A DNA stretch of 64,000 nucleotides. It comes from DATHAP01 sp963762865. GTDB lineage: Bacteria; Actinomycetota; Actinomycetes; JACCUZ01. The stretch lies in the NCBI GenBank assembly GCA_963762865.1, contig CAVXNC010000009.1, forward strand, positions 1 through 64,000, written 5' to 3'. Numbering within the stretch: position 1 is the stretch's first letter; every line of letters begins with the position of its first letter. Both the position numbers and the translations under genes were made by a program. The notes under the pieces were generated by a model. It did not search any database. It was not told where the DNA came from and saw only the letters and a program-made list of their open reading frames with translations. This document shows positions 8,821 to 17,373 of the stretch, one piece after another.

Positions 8821-9345
8821 CTAGGGCGTGACGCATAAGTCGTTGGCCCAGATGAGGATGGCTCGCAGCAGCGCGCCGCCTCGGTAGTTGATGGCGAGCT
8901 TGTCGTAGCGGCTGGCGAGACCACGCCACTGCTTGAAGGTGTTGAAGCCGCGCTCGATGACGTTGCGGTGCTTGTAGAGGTCGCGGTCGTAGCTGACCGG
9001 TCGGCCACCGCGGCTGCCTTTGCGCTGTCGGTGGCCGATCTGGTCGGCGGGTTCGGGGATGACGGCCTTGATTCCTCGGCGGCGGAGCAGGGCACGGTGG
9101 CTGCGGCTGCTGTACGCCTTGTCGCCGAGCAGCGCCTCGGGGCGGGTGCGTGCCCGGCCGGGTCCGAGGCGCGGGATCTCCAGTGCTGCCAACAGGACCG
9201 GCAGCATCGGGCTGTCGTTGGCGTGACCGGGCCCGGCGTGGATGACCAGCGGCCGGCCGCGGCCGTCCACGAGCGCATGAAGCTTGGTCGTCAGACCCCC
9301 GCGGGACCGCCCGATGGCATGGTCGACCGGCTCAGACGGCGGATC
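8821..9345 (-). pseudogene. IS5-family transposase, 5'-truncated
   Basis: C-terminal part of a DDE transposase of the IS5 group. Similarity starts inside the frame with a segment reading DHAIGRSRGGLTTKLHAL and continues through GRPLVIHAGPGHANDSP and LLGDKAYSSRSHR to the YKHRNVIERGFNTFKQWRG signature carrying the catalytic Glu. The first Asp region and everything upstream of about 9345 are missing; the sequence there switches to an unrelated IS110-type remnant. One frame runs to the end, CVTP, at 8821. The fragment cannot transpose alone. Confidence 0.8.
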
Positions 9346-9384
9346 CCTGTAATTCGACCCTGCCCCCTGTGTAGCTCGGCAAGG

Positions 9385-9921
9385 TCACGGCGACCTCGCG
9401 ACACAGCGTGGCGGCGGCCGGGCCCGCAGCTCGTCGGGCGCGGTAGCCACGATGGTTCGCAGCTGGTTGGCCGCCTGGGTGCGTGACTTGGTGGCGCTGC
9501 GCTGCACGATCTTCAGCACCCGCAACGCCTCGACCGGCCCGTCGTGGGCCTTCGCGGTCGCGGCGGCCTGACCGGACAACACCGCCCGCGCGGCGGCGAC
9601 CGCGTCGATCACATCGGTCTTGCCGTGCCGCCGGCGGACCTGCCGGTTCGGCCGGGACACCTCGATCACCTCGAGGCCGGCGGCGGTCAAGACACCTGCC
9701 AAAGCGGATCCGTAGCTGCCGGTGCCCTCCACGCCGACCGCGACCACCGGTCCGAACGACCGCAGCCAGCGCAGCAGGTCGCGGTATCCGGACGCGGTCG
9801 TCGGGAAGCTGGCGGTGCCCAGCAGGCCACCGAGGTGATCCACCGCAGCAGCGACATGGACGTCAAGATGTGTGTCGACGCCGCCCGTGACGAACCCGGG
9901 CTCAGGTGTCATCGTGGTCAT
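9385..9921 (-). pseudogene. IS110-family transposase, 3'-truncated
   Basis: N-terminal RuvC-like DEDD half of an IS110 transposase: GGVDTHLDVHVAAAV (first Asp), VGVEGTGSYGSALAGVL (Glu) and RHGKTDVIDAVAAARAVL (Asp-x-x-Asp). It stops after about 165 homologous residues (QLRTIVATAPDELRAR), where family members continue to ~400 residues with the C-terminal serine domain. The break abuts the truncated IS5 fragment, so one element probably inserted into or recombined with the other, deleting both facing ends. Confidence 0.8.
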
Positions 9922-10224
9922 GTCCGCTCTTCTCGTCGTAGGGCAAGGGCGGGCACGGCGCGATCGACGTCGGACAGGACAGGGACGGGCCTGTTGCAGC
10001 AGGCTCCTACAAGGTCACTCCGTCGAAGGCTCGTGCCAAGTGAGCTCCCGCCCGGCCGACGAATCGGCTAAAAGGCAGCCTCGCGGCGCCAGTCATTATT
10101 GGAGTCAGGCCGGGCGGGAGCACCACCGCCATCCAACATCCCTGTCACTACTCACGCCGGTCCACGAGCTCGCACACGCCGCAGGTCGTCAGTCGTCCTG
10201 CCCGACGAGGATCGCCCGCAAGGT
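9922..10224. other. Gap between IS remnant and regulator gene; nothing recognised
   Basis: About 300 bases that probably include the outer end of the IS110 remnant. IS110 elements lack long terminal inverted repeats, so the end cannot be placed. No coding frame is supported. Confidence 0.4.
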
Positions 10225-10868
10225 TCAGCCGGGCTCGGTCACGAACCAGACGCCGACGGCGGGCTCGAGGCCGTCGTTGCGGTAGCGGTGCGGGGTGGTG
10301 GACTCGAACGAGATCGCGTCGCCCGGGCCGAGCCGCAGCTCCTCGGAGCCCAGCGTCAGCACCAGCTCCCCGCTGAGCAGGTAGCCGTACTCCGAGCCCC
10401 CGTGCCGCATCAGCCCGCTCTCGCTCGACGACGAGCCACCCGGCTCGTAGGTGATGAGCAGGAAGTCGACGTGCGGGTGCGGCAGCTGGCCGAGCCGCTC
10501 CCACGTCACCCCGCTGTCGAGTTGCAGGACCTGGCGGTCGCCCGGACGTACGACCGGACCCACCCGCTGACCGCGGGCCGCGCCCAGCGCCGCGAGCACC
10601 GTCCCCGGCAGCCCGCCGACCGCCTCGGCCGCGCCGGCCTCACCTCCGAGGCCGGCACCGACGCGAACACGTCCTCCACCGAGATCCCCAGCGCCGTCGT
10701 CATCGCGTAGAGCGTGCTCACCGACGGCTGGCTCTTGCCGGTCTCGATCTGGGAGATCAGGCTCGCCGACACCCCCAGCTCGCGGGCCAGGCTGCGCACG
10801 CTGACCCCGCGGCGCTGCCGCGCCTCGCGCAGCCGCTCCCCCACCCGCGGCACGGGTCGTGGCGACAC
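10225..10868 (-). pseudogene. XRE-cupin transcriptional regulator, frameshifted as sequenced
   Basis: The N-terminus (10868 to ~10640) is an XRE helix-turn-helix: GERLREARQRRGVSVRSLA, LGVSASLISQIETGKSQPSV. The frame breaks near 10640; the second frame carries a sensory cupin domain (RHGGSEYGYLLSGELVLTLG, GDAISFESTTPHRYRN) to the stop at 10225. XRE-cupin proteins of ~190-210 residues commonly regulate adjacent catabolic operons, the cupin sensing the metabolite. Here it is divergent from the M24 operon. One indel separates the halves, so either the regulator is dead or the assembly has an error. Confidence 0.8.
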
Positions 10869-10914
10869 CCCGGCCTCCCTTCAGCCTGCCTGCCAGATCA
10901 GCGTTAAGTATTTG

Positions 10915-10944
10915 TTGACACAACCTGGGTGGCGTGACTTTACT
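10915..10944 (+). promoter_or_regulatory. Candidate promoter of the M24-amidohydrolase operon
   Basis: TTGACA at 10915-10920, 18-base spacer, TTTACT at 10939-10944 (4 of 6 matches to the vegetative -10), giving a leader of about 40 bases before the GTG at 10992. The -35 box lies within GTTGACACAAC, whose GTTG/CAAC ends are inverted; this could be where the XRE-cupin regulator binds. Confidence 0.45.
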
Positions 10945-10991
10945 CCAACTGTTCGCAGCCATCCGCAGCGTCGCGGGGAAGGCGGGAGTCA

Positions 10992-12318
10992 GTGGCCATC
11001 CGGACGTACGGCCCGAACGCCGTCGACTGGGAGCAGCGCGTCGACCTCGACCGCCTCCGGACCGAGCGCCTCGCCCGCCTCCGCGCCACCCTCGACGCGT
11101 CCTCGCTCGGCTCGCTGCTGACCTTCGACTTCGGCAACATCCGCTACCTGACCTCGACCCACATCGGCACCTGGGCGATGGACAAGCTGATCCGCTTCGC
11201 CGTCCTCCCCCGCGGCGGCGAGCCGGTGCTGTGGGACTTCGGGTCCGCCGCCCGCCACCACCAGCTCTTCAACCCGTGGCTCGACGGCGAGGAACGCGCC
11301 CGGGCCGGCATCTCGACGCTGCGCGGCGCCTTCCACCCCGACGCCGGCATCGCCGAGGAGGTCGCCCGCAAGGTCGCCACCGTGCTGCGCGAGCACGACC
11401 TCGCCGACCAGCCGATCGGCGTCGACGTCGCCGAGATGCCGATCCTCTTCGCGCTCAAGGCCGAGGGGCTCGACGTCGTCGACGGGCAGCAGGTCTTCCT
11501 CGAGGCGCGCCGCACCAAGACCGTCGACGAGATCGCGCTGCTCACCCAGGCGTGCTCGATGGTCGACGCGGCCTACGAGGAGCTCTACGAGTTCCTCCGG
11601 CCCGGCGTGAAGGAGAACGAGTGCGTCGGCGTCGTGAGCAAGACGCTCTACGACCTCGGCAGCGAGTACGTCGAGGGCGTCAACGCCATCTCCGGCGAAC
11701 GCTGCTCGCCGCACCCCCACGTCTACAGCGACCGGGTGATCCGCCCCGGCGACCCGGCGTTCTTCGACATCCTGCACAGCCACCTCGGCTACCGCACCTG
11801 CTACTACCGGTGCTTCGCCGTGGGCAGCGCGTCGCCGGCGATGAAGGACGCCTACACCCGCTGCCGGGAGTACATGGACATGGCCATCGCGGCCGTACGT
11901 CCGGGCGCGACCACCGCGGACATCGTCTGCGCTCTGGCCGACCGCGCAGGAGTTCGGCTTCCCGTCGGAGGAGGCCGCGTTCGCGCTGCAGTACGGCCAC
12001 GGGGTCGGCCTGTCCATCTGGGAGAAGCCCATCTTCAGCCGGCTCGTGTCCCTGGAGCACCCGGAGGTGCTCGAGGAGGGCATGGTCTTCGCGCTCGAGA
12101 CCTACTGGCCCGGGGCCGACGGCTGGTCGGCCGCGCGGATCGAGGAGGAGGTCGTGGTGACCGCCGACGGCTGCGAGGTCATCACCAAGTTCCCGGCCGA
12201 GGACCTGCTCGTCGCGGGCCGCCGTTACTGGGCCGTGGACGGGCCGCTTCCGACCGTACGTGACAGCCAGTCGCACCTGAACACGACCGCAGGACGTGGC
12301 GAGACGTCCACCACCTGA
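10992..12318 (+). pseudogene. M24 (creatinase/Xaa-Pro peptidase-like) enzyme, one frameshift
   Basis: Starts at GTG 10992 after GGGAG. Residues ~1-150 form the creatinase N-terminal domain (LLTFDFGNIRYLTSTHIG) and the rest a pita-bread catalytic domain. One base is gained or lost near 11935: up to there the frame reads RPGATTADIV, afterwards the homologous sequence (LWPTAQEFGFPSEEAAFALQ) is in the frame ending at 12318. The catalytic His (YGHGVGLSIWEKP) and both late Glu (FALETYWP, ARIEEEVVVT) are kept, but the second metal-ligand Asp of typical M24 peptidases is Cys (GYRTCYYR). A creatinase-like or ectoine-hydrolase-like C-N hydrolase is more likely than a peptidase. Confidence 0.75.
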
Positions 12319-12366
12319 CCACCTGCACGACCGAACTGACCACCGGAGCTGGAAAGGGGCACGCGG

Positions 12367-13728
12367 ATGAGCAAGACCCTGCTGAAGGGCGGGACCGTCC
12401 TCTCGATGGACCCGGAGGTCGGTGACCTGGACGTCGGCGACGTGCTGGTCGAGGACGGGGCGATCGCGGCCGTCTCCGGCGGCGCCGGGTCGATCGACGC
12501 CGACGCCGAGGTGGTCGACTGCACCGGGAAGATCCTGATCCCGGGCTTCATCGACAGCCACCGGCACACCTGGGAGGCCGCGATCCGCGGCTGCGCACCC
12601 AACGCGACGCTGGACGACTACTTCGTCGAGGTGCTCGACACCTTCGCGCCGCTCTACCAGCCCGACGACGTCTACGCGAGCAACCTCGCGGGGTCGCTGG
12701 AGTGCCTCAACGCCGGCATCACCACGCTGGTCGACTGGTCGCACATCAACAACACGCCCGAGCACCCGGACGCCGCCATCACGGCGCTGCAGGAGACCGG
12801 CATCCGCTCGCAGTACGCCTACGGCAGCGCCAACACGTCGCTGGAGAAGTACTGGTACTTCAGCGCCGAGGCCATCCCGAACGACGACGTGACGCGGATC
12901 AGGGACAAGTACTTCTCGTCCGACGACGGCCTGCTGACGATGGGGCTCGCGACCCGCGGGCCGGGCTTCACGCAGGACCAGGTCGTGCAGGGCGAGTGGG
13001 CGCTGGCCCGCGAGCTCGGCATCCCGCTGACGGTGCACGTCAACATGGGCCGGCTGGCCGGGCGCTACGCGATGGTCGAGCAGCTGGACCGGCTGGGGCT
13101 CCTGGGGCCGGACATCACCTTCATCCACTGCTGCTACTTCAGCGAGCACGAGTGGCAGCGGGTCGCCGACACCGGCGGCACCATCTCGATCGCCGCCCAG
13201 GTCGAGCTGCAGATGGGCCACGGCTGGCCGCCGGTCAACAAGAGCATCCAGTTCGGGCTGCGGCCGAGCCTGTCGATCGACGTCGTGACGACGGTGCCGG
13301 GCGACATGTTCACCCAGATGCGGGCGGCCTTCGGCGCCGAGCGCGCCCGGGTCAACGCGGTGGCCTGGGAGGCGAACGTCGGGGTGCCGGAGACGATGCT
13401 GACCGCGCGGCAGGTGCTCGAGACGGCGACCATCAACGGTGCGCACGTCGCGGGTGTCGAGTCGCGGACCGGGTCGATCACGCCGGGCAAGCGGGCCGAC
13501 ATCGTGGTGCTCGACGCGACCGCCATCAACATGACGCCGATCCACGACCCGGTCGCCGCCGTCGTGCTGTGCGCCGACGTGTCGAACGTCGAGCACGTGC
13601 TCGTCGACGGCGAGTTCCGCAAGCGCGACTTCCGGCTCACCGGCGACCTGGCCAAGGCGCAGACCGAGGTGCAGAACTCCCGCGACCGCCTGCTCGACGC
13701 CAACGCCAAGGCCAAGGCCAACGCGTGA
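12367..13728 (+). CDS. Amidohydrolase (TrzA/AtzA/cytosine-deaminase-like, COG0402)
   Basis: 453-residue metal-dependent amidohydrolase. Visible ligands are the HxH motif in PGFIDSHRHTWEAAIRG, His in LTVHVNMG, His in ITFIHCCYFSEHEW, and Asp in LRPSLSIDVVTTVPGD. The N-terminal beta domain (KGGTVLSMDPEVGDLDVGDV) and C-terminal TPGKRADIVVLDA are typical of the deaminase/chlorohydrolase group, which removes amino or halide groups from N-heterocycles or deaminates nucleobase analogues. It lies 48 bases after the M24 gene and before the bicupin gene, so it is probably one step of the same pathway. The substrate cannot be named from sequence. Confidence 0.85.
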   Translation: MSKTLLKGGTVLSMDPEVGDLDVGDVLVEDGAIAAVSGGAGSIDADAEVVDCTGKILIPGFIDSHRHTWEAAIRGCAPNATLDDYFVEVLDTFAPLYQPDDVYASNLAGSLECLNAGITTLVDWSHINNTPEHPDAAITALQETGIRSQYAYGSANTSLEKYWYFSAEAIPNDDVTRIRDKYFSSDDGLLTMGLATRGPGFTQDQVVQGEWALARELGIPLTVHVNMGRLAGRYAMVEQLDRLGLLGPDITFIHCCYFSEHEWQRVADTGGTISIAAQVELQMGHGWPPVNKSIQFGLRPSLSIDVVTTVPGDMFTQMRAAFGAERARVNAVAWEANVGVPETMLTARQVLETATINGAHVAGVESRTGSITPGKRADIVVLDATAINMTPIHDPVAAVVLCADVSNVEHVLVDGEFRKRDFRLTGDLAKAQTEVQNSRDRLLDANAKAKANA

Positions 13729-13771
13729 CCGAACCTCACACGAGGGGCTGCCCCAACCCTGAGGGCATGCC

Positions 13772-14677
13772 GTGACAACCCACCACCTGGTGGCCCGGGG
13801 CGCCGATGCGGACTGGCGCCCCGGGGCGGGGGCGTTCGCGACGGCGCCCGGCTACAGCACCTGGTCGATCGTCGACGGCACGACGCCTGCTGTGCACACC
13901 GGCTTCTCGCTCGGCCAGCTGGAGCCGGGCGGGTCGCTGCCGGCGCACGTGCACTCCTACGAGGAGTCGCTCTACGTCATGGCCGGCGAGGTCGTCATCC
14001 AGCAGCCGGGCGAGGCGACGCGGCTGGGGCCGGGTGACTACTGCCTCTTCCCGACCGGTGTCCCCCACTCGCTGCGCAACGAGAGCTCCGTGCCGGTGCA
14101 GTGGGCCCGGATGGCTGCTCCGGCTCCGCGGGCGGCGTACGACAACGACACCTACATCGTGCCGGAGCTGACGGCCACCGAAGCGGTGACCCTGGACGTG
14201 CGCGACCCGCGGACGCGGCGCTACGGCAACATCACGCCCGCCCACATGGACCCCGGCGGGCAGACGCAGGACAAGCTGGCGGTGTCGGCGAGCATGCGGA
14301 CCGCGTTGCTGGTCTACAGCGGCATCACCGTGAAGATGATGGTCGACTCCGACCTCGGGGCCACGCAGTCGACGATGTTCATGGTGCAGTACGAGCCTGA
14401 CGGCTACGCCGGGCCGCACGACCACCCGCTCGAGGAGACGTACCTCATCACCGAGGGGTCGGTGGAGGCGACGTTCGACGGGGAGTCGTACGTCCTCGAG
14501 GTCGGTGACGTCGCGTGGGCGGGCGTGGGCTGCGTGCACAGCTTCCGCAACGTCGGTGGCGGTGTGGTGCGCTGGCTGGAGACGCAGGCGCCGGCGCCGC
14601 CGAGCCGGCACACCTACCGCTACGTCCGTGACTGGGCCTATCTGGCCGACCGGCTCTCGGAAGGGACTGACTCGTGA
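13772..14677 (+). CDS. Bicupin protein, (S)-ureidoglycine aminohydrolase-like
   Basis: 301 residues with two cupin barrels. The first (residues ~40-110) has LPAHVHSYEESLYVMAGEV and PTGVPHSLRN; the second (~195-275) has AGPHDHPLEETYLITEGSV and VGCVHSFRNVG, each supplying the His/Glu metal-binding set. This layout resembles (S)-ureidoglycine aminohydrolase of purine degradation, though other bicupins share it. GTG start at 13772, 43 bases after the amidohydrolase; its stop overlaps the SDR start (GTGA), so the two are translationally coupled. Confidence 0.75.
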   Translation: MTTHHLVARGADADWRPGAGAFATAPGYSTWSIVDGTTPAVHTGFSLGQLEPGGSLPAHVHSYEESLYVMAGEVVIQQPGEATRLGPGDYCLFPTGVPHSLRNESSVPVQWARMAAPAPRAAYDNDTYIVPELTATEAVTLDVRDPRTRRYGNITPAHMDPGGQTQDKLAVSASMRTALLVYSGITVKMMVDSDLGATQSTMFMVQYEPDGYAGPHDHPLEETYLITEGSVEATFDGESYVLEVGDVAWAGVGCVHSFRNVGGGVVRWLETQAPAPPSRHTYRYVRDWAYLADRLSEGTDS

Positions 14678-15363
14678 GGACCGTCGTCGTCGGTGGCAGC
14701 CATGGGCTGGGGCTGGAGATCGCGCGCAACCGGGCCAAGCTCGGTGACGAGGTGGTGGTGACGTCGCGGTCCGCGGACCGGGCGGCGGAGGTGTCGGCCG
14801 AGCTCGGCGACGGGTCGAGCGGGGTGGTGCTCGAGCTGGCCGACCCGGGATCCATCGCGCCGGCGTTCACCGACATCGGCCCGGTCGACAACCTCGTCAT
14901 CACCGCGATCGACCGTGACCAGAACACGCTGGAGAACTACGACCCGGTGGCTGCTATCCGGCTTGCGACGATCAAGCTGGTCGCCTACACCGAGGTGGTG
15001 CACGCGCTGCGCCCCAAGCTGCACGACGAGTCGGCGGTCGTCATCTTCGGCGGTCGCGCGAAGGACCGGCCGTACCCGGGCTCGACCACGGTGTCGACGG
15101 TCAACGGCGGCGTCGTCGGGATGGTCAACTCGCTGGTCACCGAGCTGAAGCCGATCCGGGTCAACGCGCTGCACCCGGGGATCATCGGCGACAGCCCCTA
15201 CTGGGCCTCGAAGCCGGCGGCGATCGAGGCCACTCTTGCCCGCACGCCGACCGGCCGGCTGGCGTCGATGGCCGACATCGTCGGTGCGGTCGACTTCCTG
15301 CTCACCAACCGCGGCGTCAACGGCGTGCAGCTCGACGTCGACAACGGCTGGCTGCTGATGTGA
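14674..15363 (+). CDS. SDR-family protein with non-canonical active site
   Basis: 229-residue short-chain dehydrogenase/reductase fold. The nucleotide-binding motif GGSHGLGLEIA is intact and the C-terminal IRVNALHPGIIGDSPYW aligns well. The catalytic YxxxK does not: the aligned segment TVSTVNGGVVGM has no Tyr and no Lys at those positions, so ordinary redox chemistry is doubtful; it may be a specialised branch or bind cofactor for another role. The start GTG overlaps the bicupin stop. It is last in the operon and is followed by the hairpin at 15402-15444. Confidence 0.8.
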   Translation: MRTVVVGGSHGLGLEIARNRAKLGDEVVVTSRSADRAAEVSAELGDGSSGVVLELADPGSIAPAFTDIGPVDNLVITAIDRDQNTLENYDPVAAIRLATIKLVAYTEVVHALRPKLHDESAVVIFGGRAKDRPYPGSTTVSTVNGGVVGMVNSLVTELKPIRVNALHPGIIGDSPYWASKPAAIEATLARTPTGRLASMADIVGAVDFLLTNRGVNGVQLDVDNGWLLM

Positions 15364-15401
15364 CGCGGCGCCGGAGTCCCTGACCCCTGGTCCCCTGCCG
15401 G

Positions 15402-15446
15402 CTGGCGGGGCTGCGTCCGGTTGAACCCGCCGCAGCCCCGCCAGCA
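15402..15446 (+). terminator. GC-rich hairpin downstream of the SDR gene (repeat copy 1)
   Basis: Perfect 14-base-pair stem CTGGCGGGGCTGCG (15402-15415) / CGCAGCCCCGCCAG (15431-15444) with a 15-base loop, 38 bases after the SDR stop. There is no U-tract, as is common in actinobacteria. Bases 15404-15446 are identical to 17329-17371 downstream of ppk2. Confidence 0.65.
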
Positions 15447-15464
15447 CGGGTGGGTTAGTCCCTG

Positions 15465-16223
15465 TCAGGCCTTGGACAGGTCGATGTCCGCGCCGCCGGA
15501 GAAGACCGAGACTCGTGGACCTCGATCTGTCGCTGTCGAGACTTCTTGGCGCTCTTCGGGACGTCGAACACGACGACACCGAGGTGAGCTTGTTGCCGGG
15601 GTTGATCTCCTGCGATGAAGGACTTGCTGGTCGTCGAGGTAGATGCCCGCCTCGCTGTCGGCGCTGTACTCCTTGCCCCCGATGAAGAGCTTCTGGTTGT
15701 CGCCGAAGAGGGTCTGCGCCTCGTCACCGATGTTCTTGACGCTCGATGTGCACGAGCACGAACTGACCCTGCGCCTTGACGCCGAACCGTCGCGCACCGA
15801 TCTGCCGGACGACCGGATCCTCGACGCTTGGTCAACGGTAAAGAGGAACTTGCCGTCACGAACCTTGTCGCCCAGACACCGAGGCCGACGCTTCTCTTCG
15901 GCCGCCGGCTCCTCGGCGCCGGCTGCTCATCGCTGGCGCCGATCGTCCTGGTTGCCACCTGCGGTGTCGGTGATCGAAGTCGCTCGTCGTCGTGTCGTCG
16001 CCTCGACGCCGCGAGAGCTCGAGCGTCGCGGCAATGAGCAGGACGCATCGCGCCGGCGACCTGAAGCGCTTCTTCTTGAACCACGGACGGTCGCCTTCGC
16101 GTACGCCTTGCTGCCTTGGCCTGGGCCTTCGCCTCGCGGTGGTCGTTCGGCCCGCCCTGCTGCGGTATCTGCCCCTCGGTACTGCTGCTGGATCGCCTCG
16201 TCGGTCGGCGCTTCGTGTGACAT
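15465..16223 (-). pseudogene. Multiply frameshifted DUF4352 protein
   Basis: Fragments in all three frames reconstruct one protein: MSHEAPTDEAIQQQYR (start, 16223), GPNDHREAKAQAKAA, then a basic stretch before the expected membrane segment, a piece reading GDKVRDGKFLFTVDQ (near 15850), then VKNIGDEAQTLFGDNQKLF and GGKEYSADSEAGIYLDDQQ, VVVFDVPKSAKK, and FSGGADIDLSKA ending at 15465. That is the Telomeric-repeat-binding-factor-2-like DUF4352 fold of actinobacterial exported or anchored proteins. At least six frame changes occur in 760 bases, far more than in its neighbours. Confidence 0.8.
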
Positions 16224-16394
16224 CGGGTTCCCCCATGGCTGGGCGCCTCACGGCGCACGTCGAGTGATTGCAGGAACCTATGCGGGGTACCCGATCTATC
16301 TATCGCTTTCAGAGGAAATCAGCCGAAAGGACGACACAGACCGTCCGGTCTAGGATGTGCATTAGTCCGCAGGGCGGCAAAGGACTAGATGTCA

Positions 16395-16510
16395 CCCGTT
16401 CTGAGCATCGTCGGCAAAGCCCCAACTGGGCGCTCCAAGCTCGCGGCGATCGAGGCCACCCTTGCCCGCACACCCACCGGCCGGCTGGCGTCGAGGGCCG
16501 ACATCGTGGG
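16395..16510 (+). repeat. Diverged copy of the SDR 3' end
   Basis: About 115 bases match the SDR gene at ~15172-15285. The best part, 16443-16507 against 15217-15281, has 61 of 65 identical bases by eye. It encodes AAIEATLARTPTGRLAS in both places, but the copy is cut before the last ~25 codons and carries indels upstream. It lies directly before ppk2 and is in frame with it. It is a remnant of a partial duplication or of a lost paralogue. Confidence 0.75.
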
Positions 16511-16550
16511 TGGGACCTGCCCGCGCGGCCCTTCCTGCCACCCTGTGCGC

Positions 16551-17291
16551 ATGGGCCGACTCGACCAGGTCGTGATGAGCCACCGGCTGTCCCGGGAGGA
16601 GGAGGCTCGTCAGCTCGCCCATCTCCAGGCGCACCTGCTGCACCTGCGGCTGACCCTGGGCGGACAGATCGGCGACGGGACCCTCGGACCGCCGCTGTGC
16701 GTGGTCTTCGAGGGCTGGGACGCGTCCGGGAAAGGCGGGGCCATCAAGCGCCTCGTCGATCCGCTGGACCCCCGCCACGTCCGGGTCAGCCAGTTCGCTG
16801 CACCCACCTACGACGAGAAGCGTCACCACTTCCTGTGGCGGTTCTGGCCCCGACTGCCGGGCTGGGGCGGGATGGCGGTCTTCGACCGCAGCTGGTACGG
16901 CCGGGTCCTGGTGGAACGGGTGGAGAACTTCGCGACCAAGGATCAGTGGAAGCGGGCCTACCGGGAGATCGTCGACTTCGAGACCACGCTGGCCGCCGAG
17001 GGGATGATCCTGGTCAAGTTCTGGATGCACGTGAGCCCAGAGGAGCAGGCCCGGCGTTTCGAACGACGTCGCACCGACCCGTTGAAGTCCTGGAAGCTCA
17101 CCGACGAGGACTGGCGCAACCGCGAGAAGCGCAAGGCCTACGAGCGCGCCGTCGAGGAGATGCTCGACCGCACCGACCACCCGGCCGCGCCGTGGCACGT
17201 CATCGCCGCCGAGGACAAGCGGTGGGCGCGGGTCGAGGTGGTGCGGCTGGTCTGCGAGGCCATCGAGGGATCCGGGTTGCGCGAGCCCTGA
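16551..17291 (+). CDS. ppk2: Polyphosphate kinase 2 family protein
   Basis: 246 residues from ATG 16551; the frame is open to 16389, but that part is the SDR remnant. PPK2 enzymes transfer phosphate between polyphosphate and (d)NDP or NMP in the cytoplasm. The Walker A motif is FEGWDASGKGGAIKRL, Walker B is VFDRSWYGRVLVERVE, and the lid region is KFWMHVSPEEQARRFERR followed by DPLKSWKLTDEDWRNR. Single-domain length fits class I or III; which nucleotide is preferred cannot be told. It appears to be monocistronic and ends 37 bases before the second hairpin copy. Confidence 0.9.
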   Translation: MGRLDQVVMSHRLSREEEARQLAHLQAHLLHLRLTLGGQIGDGTLGPPLCVVFEGWDASGKGGAIKRLVDPLDPRHVRVSQFAAPTYDEKRHHFLWRFWPRLPGWGGMAVFDRSWYGRVLVERVENFATKDQWKRAYREIVDFETTLAAEGMILVKFWMHVSPEEQARRFERRRTDPLKSWKLTDEDWRNREKRKAYERAVEEMLDRTDHPAAPWHVIAAEDKRWARVEVVRLVCEAIEGSGLREP

Positions 17292-17328
17292 CCAGGCTGG
17301 CCGCCGACGATCAATCGCGCCGGGGCGC

Positions 17329-17371
17329 GGCGGGGCTGCGTCCGGTTGAACCCGCCGCAGCCCCGCCAGCA
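17329..17371. terminator. GC-rich hairpin between ppk2 and the convergent gene (repeat copy 2)
   Basis: Stem GGCGGGGCTGCG (17329-17340) / CGCAGCCCCGCC (17356-17367) with the same 15-base loop as copy 1; 43 bases are identical to 15404-15446. It lies between the ends of two convergent genes and could terminate both. Confidence 0.65.
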
Positions 17372-17373
17372 GC

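Noticed and set aside
10992..12318. DMSP lyase DddP
   Set aside because: It shares the fold and the phrase F-D-x-x-N-I-R-Y, but lacks the second Asp ligand that DddP retains, and the gene neighbours do not suggest DMSP metabolism.
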